This document shows positions 6,067 through 9,087 of a DNA stretch of 9,087 nt, piece by piece. Origin of the DNA: an uncultured Prevotella sp. (lineage in GTDB: Bacteria; Bacteroidota; Bacteroidia; Bacteroidales; Bacteroidaceae); the NCBI GenBank assembly GCA_900540885.1, contig UQHJ01000087.1, positions 1 to 9,087 of the forward strand, in the 5' to 3' direction. The notes beneath the pieces were generated by a model. That model searched no databases and was not told the DNA's origin. It saw only the letters and a program-made list of their open reading frames with translations. Numbering within the stretch: position 1 is the stretch's first letter; each line of letters opens with the position of its first letter. A program made the position numbers and the translations under genes.

Positions 6067-6243
6067 ATGAAAAAGACATATATACAGCCCACGGCCATTG
6101 TTATTCGCTTTGACGCTGAAAGTGCCGTAACTATGTTGGCTGGCAGCAAGAGCACGGGCGAAAGCATCAGTCAAGGCGACGACTGGAGCAACGAGCGCCA
6201 GTGGGGCGACGAATCTTTTGATTGGAGCGCTGACGAAGACTAA
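6067..6243 (+). CDS. 58-residue acidic small protein, KxYxxP N terminus, three tryptophans
   Basis: The gene starts at ATG 6067-6069 (MKKTYIQPTAIVIRF) rather than the ATG at 6025, which overlaps the end of the upstream gene, and ends at TAA 6241-6243. The N-terminal half resembles the short MKKxYxxP proteins that are frequent in Prevotella and Bacteroides genomes and, as far as I know, have no assigned function. The middle VTMLAGSKSTGES is small-residue rich. From residue 36 the chain is strongly acidic and polar, with Trp in three similar settings: DDWSNE, RQWGDE and FDWSAD. There are no Cys residues, membrane segment or classical signal peptide. It lies 31 bases after the surface-protein gene with no hairpin between, so the two are probably co-transcribed. 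Possible roles are a secreted peptide, a modified-peptide precursor with a leader ending near LAGS, or a partner of the surface protein. None is demonstrated. Confidence 0.7.
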   Translation: MKKTYIQPTAIVIRFDAESAVTMLAGSKSTGESISQGDDWSNERQWGDESFDWSADED

Positions 6244-6318
6244 CGCGAATTGCTTTCGTTAGGGTAGTGTTAAATGAAAGACGTTATCAACTACCCAAAT
6301 GAGAGCGACGCAGCAAGT

Positions 6319-6403
6319 GGGGGCAGGCCCTCCGGCTTGCGGAGCAGTAAAACTCTATTAAATATAGAGTTACACGATTCCGCGGGCCGGGAGGCCTGCC
6401 CCC
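6319..6403. repeat. GC-rich 25-base inverted repeat enclosing a small AT-rich hairpin
   Basis: Arms 6319-6343 and 6379-6403 (GGGGGCAGGCC at the outer ends) pair over 25 positions, with one mismatch and three G-U pairs if transcribed. An inner hairpin pairs 6351-6358 with 6364-6371 (AACTCTAT/ATAGAGTT, 5-base loop). It lies about 75 bases after the small-protein gene and ends 6 bases before the ung -33 candidate. It may terminate or stabilise the upstream transcript, although only a TTCATTT follows. A weaker 7-base repeat (6262-6268 with 6290-6296) precedes it. Its nested layout resembles the other repeat elements in the window. Confidence 0.7.
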
Positions 6404-6409
6404 CCTTCA

Positions 6410-6443
6410 TTTGATGCGTTTCCAAACAAATTTTGTACCTTTG
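6410..6443 (+). promoter_or_regulatory. Promoter for ung, predicting a leaderless transcript
   Basis: TACCTTTG at 6436-6443 fits the -7 consensus TAnnTTTG exactly, and TTTG at 6410-6413 can serve as the -33 box with 22-base spacing, slightly longer than usual. Only 5 bases separate the -7 box from the ung ATG at 6449, so transcription would start at or next to the start codon. Confidence 0.75.
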
Positions 6444-6448
6444 TCGCT

Positions 6449-7111
6449 ATGAAAGTAAACATTGACCCTTCGTGGGGCGAACACTTACAAGCTGAGTTTG
6501 ATGCCCCCTACTTTAAGCAACTTACCGACTTTGTGCGAGCAGAGTATGCACAAGGTCCGTGCTATCCTCCCGGACACGAGATATTCAATGCCTTCAACCT
6601 CTGTCCCTTTGACAAGGTGAAGGTAGTCATCATCGGGCAAGACCCTTACCATGGGCCGGGCCAAGCCGAAGGACTCTGCTTCTCGGTAAAAGACGGTGTG
6701 CGCATTCCCCCTTCATTGGTCAACATTTTCAAAGAGATAAATGCCGACACGGGGCGTCCTATTCCTTCCTCAGGCAGTCTGCGCCGCTGGGCCGAACAAG
6801 GCGTATTGTTGCTCAACGCCACCCTTACTGTACGCCAACACCAAGCAGCTTCACACGCAGGTCATGGTTGGGAGACGTTTACCGATGCCGTTATTCGCCA
6901 CCTCTCTTCTGAGCGTGATCACCTTGTCTTTATCCTTTGGGGCAGTTACGCGCAGAAGAAAGGACAAGTAATCGATCGCTCGCGTCACCTCGTCCTCTGC
7001 TCTGCCCACCCCTCGCCCCTCTCCGCCTATCACGGCTTCTTTGGCAATCACCACTTCACGCTCTGTAATGACTATCTTATCAAAAACGGACAAGTGCCGA
7101 TTAATTGGTGA
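6449..7111 (+). CDS. ung: Uracil-DNA glycosylase, family 1
   Basis: This 220-residue protein has the family's usual length. It removes uracil from DNA by cleaving the N-glycosidic bond, starting base-excision repair in the cytoplasm. The diagnostic motifs are complete. GQDPYHGPGQAEGLCFSV (63-80) holds the water-activating Asp65 and Phe78, which stacks on uracil. LLLNATLTV (120-128) holds Asn123, which recognises uracil. HPSPLSAYHGFFG (187-199) holds the catalytic His187 and the DNA-intercalating loop. IPPSLVNIFKEI (86-97) and LWGSYAQKKG (163-172) also match. It appears to be a single-gene unit: its own promoter abuts the ATG, an inverted repeat precedes it, and a repeat-rich gap follows. The ATG at 6449 is the only sensible start. 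Confidence 0.97.
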   Translation: MKVNIDPSWGEHLQAEFDAPYFKQLTDFVRAEYAQGPCYPPGHEIFNAFNLCPFDKVKVVIIGQDPYHGPGQAEGLCFSVKDGVRIPPSLVNIFKEINADTGRPIPSSGSLRRWAEQGVLLLNATLTVRQHQAASHAGHGWETFTDAVIRHLSSERDHLVFILWGSYAQKKGQVIDRSRHLVLCSAHPSPLSAYHGFFGNHHFTLCNDYLIKNGQVPINW

Positions 7112-7128
7112 TGTTAATATTTTAAGTA

Positions 7129-7262
7129 TGTCGAAGTGTGCGAGAACATGTATGTTATGTATGTTCTCGCACTAAGCGATTCCCTTAATAATTGAAAATA
7201 ACTGCTTATTGTCGCTTAGCGCGAGAACATACATAACATACACGTTCTTACATACTCCGACA
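7129..7262. repeat. 51-base-arm inverted repeat whose arms are themselves palindromic
   Basis: Arms 7129-7179 and 7212-7262 are inverted copies with about 7 differences over 51 bases. Each arm contains a hairpin; in the left arm, GTGCGAGAACAT (7138-7149) pairs with ATGTTCTCGCAC (7161-7172) around an 11-base loop. The inner ends read CTAAGCGA/TCGCTTAG. The 32-base AT-rich spacer holds nothing recognisable. Two hairpin units head to head is the REPIN layout. The element begins 18 bases after the ung stop and may also end that transcript. Confidence 0.8.
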
Positions 7263-7287
7263 AACCTTTTATTAACACAATGTATAG

Positions 7288-7637
7288 TACTGAAGTTTCG
7301 GATTTAACAAGGGCGGGCTGAAAGCCCAATGTAGCACATAGCCCAGGGCAAGCGAAGCGACACCCTGGGTATCACGTGTTGGAGCAGTCGCGCCCTGTAA
7401 GGGCAAAAGCTTTAAGACATGGCGCAAGTATTGAACAAAATATACATACGGTGTTCCACTTTAAGACCGCTAAATCAGCTATCAAGCAAGAATAACAACA
7501 TAAAGGGGTAAAGCTTTTGCCCTTACAGGGCGCGGAGACTCTACCATGCGGAAAACCCAGGGTGTCGCTTCGCTTGCCCTGGGCTATGTGCTGCATTGGG
7601 CTTTCAGCCCGTCCTTGCTAAATCCGAAACTTCAGTA
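7288..7637. repeat. 350-base element with ~126-base inverted arms, each carrying three hairpins
   Basis: The outer 82 bases (7289-7370 and 7555-7636) differ at only three positions, and the innermost 26 bases (7389-7414 and 7509-7534) are identical. The 18-20-base linkers between them have diverged completely. Each arm holds three mini-hairpins: GGGCT/AGCCC (7315-7327), CCCAGGG/CCCTGGG (7342-7369, with GCGAAGCG in its loop) and GCCCT/AGGGC (7392-7404), mirrored on the other side. The 94-base centre (7415-7508) has no gene or motif I recognise. There is no transposase gene. The arms outside the linkers are conserved where they fold, so the structure seems to be what is maintained. It could be a non-autonomous mobile repeat or a structured RNA. 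Confidence 0.8.
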
Positions 7638-7664
7638 TGTTATGTATGTTCTCGCGCTAAGCGA
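7636..7664 (+). repeat. Third half-copy of the 7129-7262 repeat
   Basis: This 29-base stretch (TATGTTATGT...CTAAGCGA) repeats 7151-7179 with one change (GCGC for GCAC), and is the reverse complement of 7212-7240. It directly abuts the right end of the 350-base element. The first element therefore seems to have been a longer array into which the 350-base element inserted, or the two families tend to land together. Confidence 0.7.
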
Positions 7665-7666
7665 CT

Positions 7667-7700
7667 AAACTCATTAAACTCACAAACTCATTAAACTCAC
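7667..7700 (+). repeat. Perfect 17-base tandem duplication just before the DUF3109 start
   Basis: AAACTCATTAAACTCAC occurs twice without a break (7667-7683 and 7684-7700), itself built from AAACTCA-type sub-repeats, and is followed by AATCTC and the ATG at 7707. It occupies the ribosome-docking region of the gene. No -7 box is evident in the 40 bases upstream, so the promoter lies further up or within the repeats. Confidence 0.7.
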
Positions 7701-7706
7701 AATCTC

Positions 7707-8300
7707 ATGACCCGAATACCACCTATTATACAAGTGGGCGACGTATTGCTGTCGTCCGACATATTTACCGAATGCTTCTGTTGCGACCTCGAAGCCTGCA
7801 AAGGCCAGTGTTGCGTAGAAGGCGATAGCGGTGCGCCACTTACCCTCGATGAGGTAGGCCAACTCGAAAACGTACTCGACGAAGTGTGGCCCGAACTCAG
7901 CGCTACGGCCCAAGCCACTATCGACCGCCAAGGCGTGGCCTATACCGATAGCGAGGGTGACCTTGTAACGAGTATTGTCAATGGCAAAGACTGCGTCTTT
8001 ACGTGCTACAATGCAGAAGGCTGTTGCTTCTGTGCCACCGACAAAGCCTTTCGTGAAGGACGCACCGCATGGTGCAAACCTATCTCATGTGCCCTCTATC
8101 CCATACGCGAGAAGCAGTTCTCCAATGGCACAGTAGGTCTGCAATATCATCGTTGGAGCGTTTGCCATGCAGCCGTAAAGAAAGGACGTGAGTTGCAACT
8201 CCCTATCTATAAGTTTTTGAAAGATCCTCTCATTCGCCGCTTCGGTCAGTCATGGTACGACGAGTTGTGCGAAGTAGTAGATAGCATATTAGCAAAATAG
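7707..8300 (+). CDS. DUF3109 family cysteine-rich protein
   Basis: This 197-residue cytoplasmic protein matches the DUF3109 family in length and in its conserved segments: CDLEACKGQCCVEGDSGAPL (26-45), DLVTSIVNGKDCVF (85-98), CKPISCALYPIR (123-134), YHRWSVC (147-153) and LPIYKFLKDPLIRRFG (165-180). The family is related to the YkgJ-type cysteine-cluster proteins and is thought to bind zinc or an iron-sulfur cluster; its biochemical role is unknown. There are 15 cysteines in all. Those at 26, 31, 35, 36, 96, 128 and 153 sit in the conserved segments, while 23, 25, 100, 106, 107 and 109 add denser CxCC and CCFC clusters. The ATG at 7707 gives the family's N terminus. It appears monocistronic: repeats lie upstream, and a promoter for the next gene begins 68 bases after its stop. 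Confidence 0.88.
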   Translation: MTRIPPIIQVGDVLLSSDIFTECFCCDLEACKGQCCVEGDSGAPLTLDEVGQLENVLDEVWPELSATAQATIDRQGVAYTDSEGDLVTSIVNGKDCVFTCYNAEGCCFCATDKAFREGRTAWCKPISCALYPIREKQFSNGTVGLQYHRWSVCHAAVKKGRELQLPIYKFLKDPLIRRFGQSWYDELCEVVDSILAK

Positions 8301-8312
8301 CATATTAGCGAA
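8281..8312 (+). repeat. 16-base tandem repeat spanning the DUF3109 stop codon
   Basis: ATAGCATATTAGCAAA (8281-8296) is followed immediately by ATAGCATATTAGCGAA (8297-8312), with one difference. The TAG stop lies at the junction, so the first copy encodes the last residues (SILAK) and the second is non-coding. The core TAGCATATTAGC resembles the octamer array before the methyltransferase gene (TTAGCATATTAGC on the minus strand). Confidence 0.65.
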
Positions 8313-8367
8313 CGATTAGATAGACTCTTTCGATATCCTTTAAGAAGAAGTTTTTTTGTGCTGATTG

Positions 8368-8398
8368 TTTGATAGCGGCAATGTTTTTCCTAATTTTG
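8368..8398 (+). promoter_or_regulatory. Consensus Bacteroidota promoter for the membrane-protein gene
   Basis: TTTG at 8368-8371 and TAATTTTG at 8391-8398 match the -33 and -7 consensus, with 19-base spacing. Transcription should start near 8404, giving a leader of about 22 bases before the ATG at 8426. Confidence 0.8.
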
Positions 8399-8425
8399 CA
8401 TGACTAATTCAACTATCGGATAGAC

Positions 8426-9087
8426 ATGATGTCCTTGTATCTTTTACAATTTGCGTGTTTAATCTTCACGGCCATGTTGGCCCTAATGCTATTCACCTCT
8501 CGCTTCCACGTAGACGTAGTGAATGCTACTTATGAGCGTTCACGTTGGGCCCTCTTTGTAAGCATGAGCTTATTAGTGTTACACTATGTGCTACAGATGG
8601 TATGCGGTTTTCGTGCCGAGAGTGATGATGTCGGAACAATCGTCAACATACTCTTCTATTCGCCCGTTACCTTCCTCATAGCCCATTCCATACTCAATAT
8701 AGAATGCAACCGTCGGCGACGTTGGCAGTACGATGCCGCCTTTATGGTGATATATTTCGCTATTTTGGCCGTATTCATCGTAGGATTGATGGGGCGCGAT
8801 ACTTTCTTGTATACCCGTACCAAGTGGATTATGCACGTGCTCTTCTTATTAGCTATGGCGAGCAGCATATTCGCGCCGATGTTCGAAATACGTCGCAATC
8901 AAGGGCGCGTTAAGGCAGAAACGGGAGCCGACATCGCACCTTACAATCGTTATACTTGGTCAGGCTATACGATGCTCTGCATTACGGCCGCGCTTATGGC
9001 CTTTGCTATTATCTATCGTCCCTTGTTATTTGTGTTTGGCCCCTTGTTGCTATTAGCCCTATTCGTATTTATATTTAGTTTCATAGC
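8426..9087 (+). CDS. Multi-pass membrane protein, 5' part (possible 7TM sensor/regulator N terminus)
   Basis: From ATG 8426-8428 the frame stays open for 220 codons to the right edge. Hydrophobic segments lie at about 4-23, 42-60, 72-91, 104-122, 133-152, 180-197 and 199-220, a likely seven-span bundle. Charged clusters (RSR 38-40, CNRRRRW 94-100, RRNQGRVKAE 156-165) lie between spans. There is no separate signal peptide, since the first span is the anchor. A second Met follows directly, so the start could be one codon later. In Prevotella and related genera, N-terminal seven-span regions like this are often joined to a cytoplasmic AraC-type DNA-binding or histidine-kinase domain. That would be encoded beyond the window, so function is unproven here. 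Its own promoter makes it transcriptionally separate from the DUF3109 gene. Confidence 0.75.
   Translation, partial: MMSLYLLQFACLIFTAMLALMLFTSRFHVDVVNATYERSRWALFVSMSLLVLHYVLQMVCGFRAESDDVGTIVNILFYSPVTFLIAHSILNIECNRRRRWQYDAAFMVIYFAILAVFIVGLMGRDTFLYTRTKWIMHVLFLLAMASSIFAPMFEIRRNQGRVKAETGADIAPYNRYTWSGYTMLCITAALMAFAIIYRPLLFVFGPLLLLALFVFIFSFI

Noticed and set aside
7372..7596. 74-codon minus-strand frame inside the 350-base element
   Set aside because: It is read through hairpin arms and a featureless centre. No domain or start context supports it.
8591..8913. Frames on either strand overlapping the membrane-protein gene
   Set aside because: They conflict with the long hydrophobic frame that has a consensus promoter and a coherent seven-span pattern.

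Overview
The window reads as a chromosomal segment of a Bacteroidota species, most likely a Prevotella-type member of the Bacteroidales. The support is internal. At least three promoters carry the Bacteroidota -7 box TAnnTTTG (3984-3991 on the minus strand, 6436-6443 and 8391-8398 on the plus strand). Gene starts lack Shine-Dalgarno sites. Protein types such as the EpsC-like serine acetyltransferase, the DUF3109 protein and a surface protein ending in a YDLSGRRV-type tail are typical of that group. I cannot name the species from the sequence alone.

Left part (1-3962), all genes on the minus strand. The 5' part of a secreted S9-family (DPP IV-like) peptidase runs off the left edge. It is followed by a structured extragenic repeat (984-1222), then by a degraded C-terminal fragment of a PIN-domain (VapC-type) protein at about 1242-1462. 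Next come a THUMP/RlmL-type 23S rRNA guanine-N2 methyltransferase with a Gly/Lys/Phe-rich tail (1466-2950) and a serine O-acetyltransferase (3078-3962). The last two could be co-transcribed from the cysE promoter, but two hairpins and an octamer tandem array lie between them.

Middle part (4215-7111), all on the plus strand. A 606-residue secreted surface protein of unknown function is followed 31 bases later by a 58-codon gene for an acidic, tryptophan-containing small protein. This probable two-gene unit is the least explained coding material here. A long inverted repeat follows, and then ung (uracil-DNA glycosylase), whose promoter sits so close to the ATG that the mRNA should be leaderless or nearly so.

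Right part (7112-9087). The stretch 7112-7706 has no gene and consists almost entirely of nested inverted repeats: a 51-base-arm element, an approximately 126-base-arm element, and a third half-copy of the first. A DUF3109 cysteine-rich protein (7707-8300) follows, then the 5' part of a multi-membrane-span protein with a textbook Bacteroidota promoter, running off the right edge.

The housekeeping genes (rRNA modification, cysteine biosynthesis, base-excision repair, peptide digestion) are functionally unrelated. What stands out is the density of non-coding repeats: three nested inverted-repeat elements built like paired REP sequences (REPINs), one further GC-rich inverted repeat, and several short tandem repeats placed within a few bases of start or stop codons.
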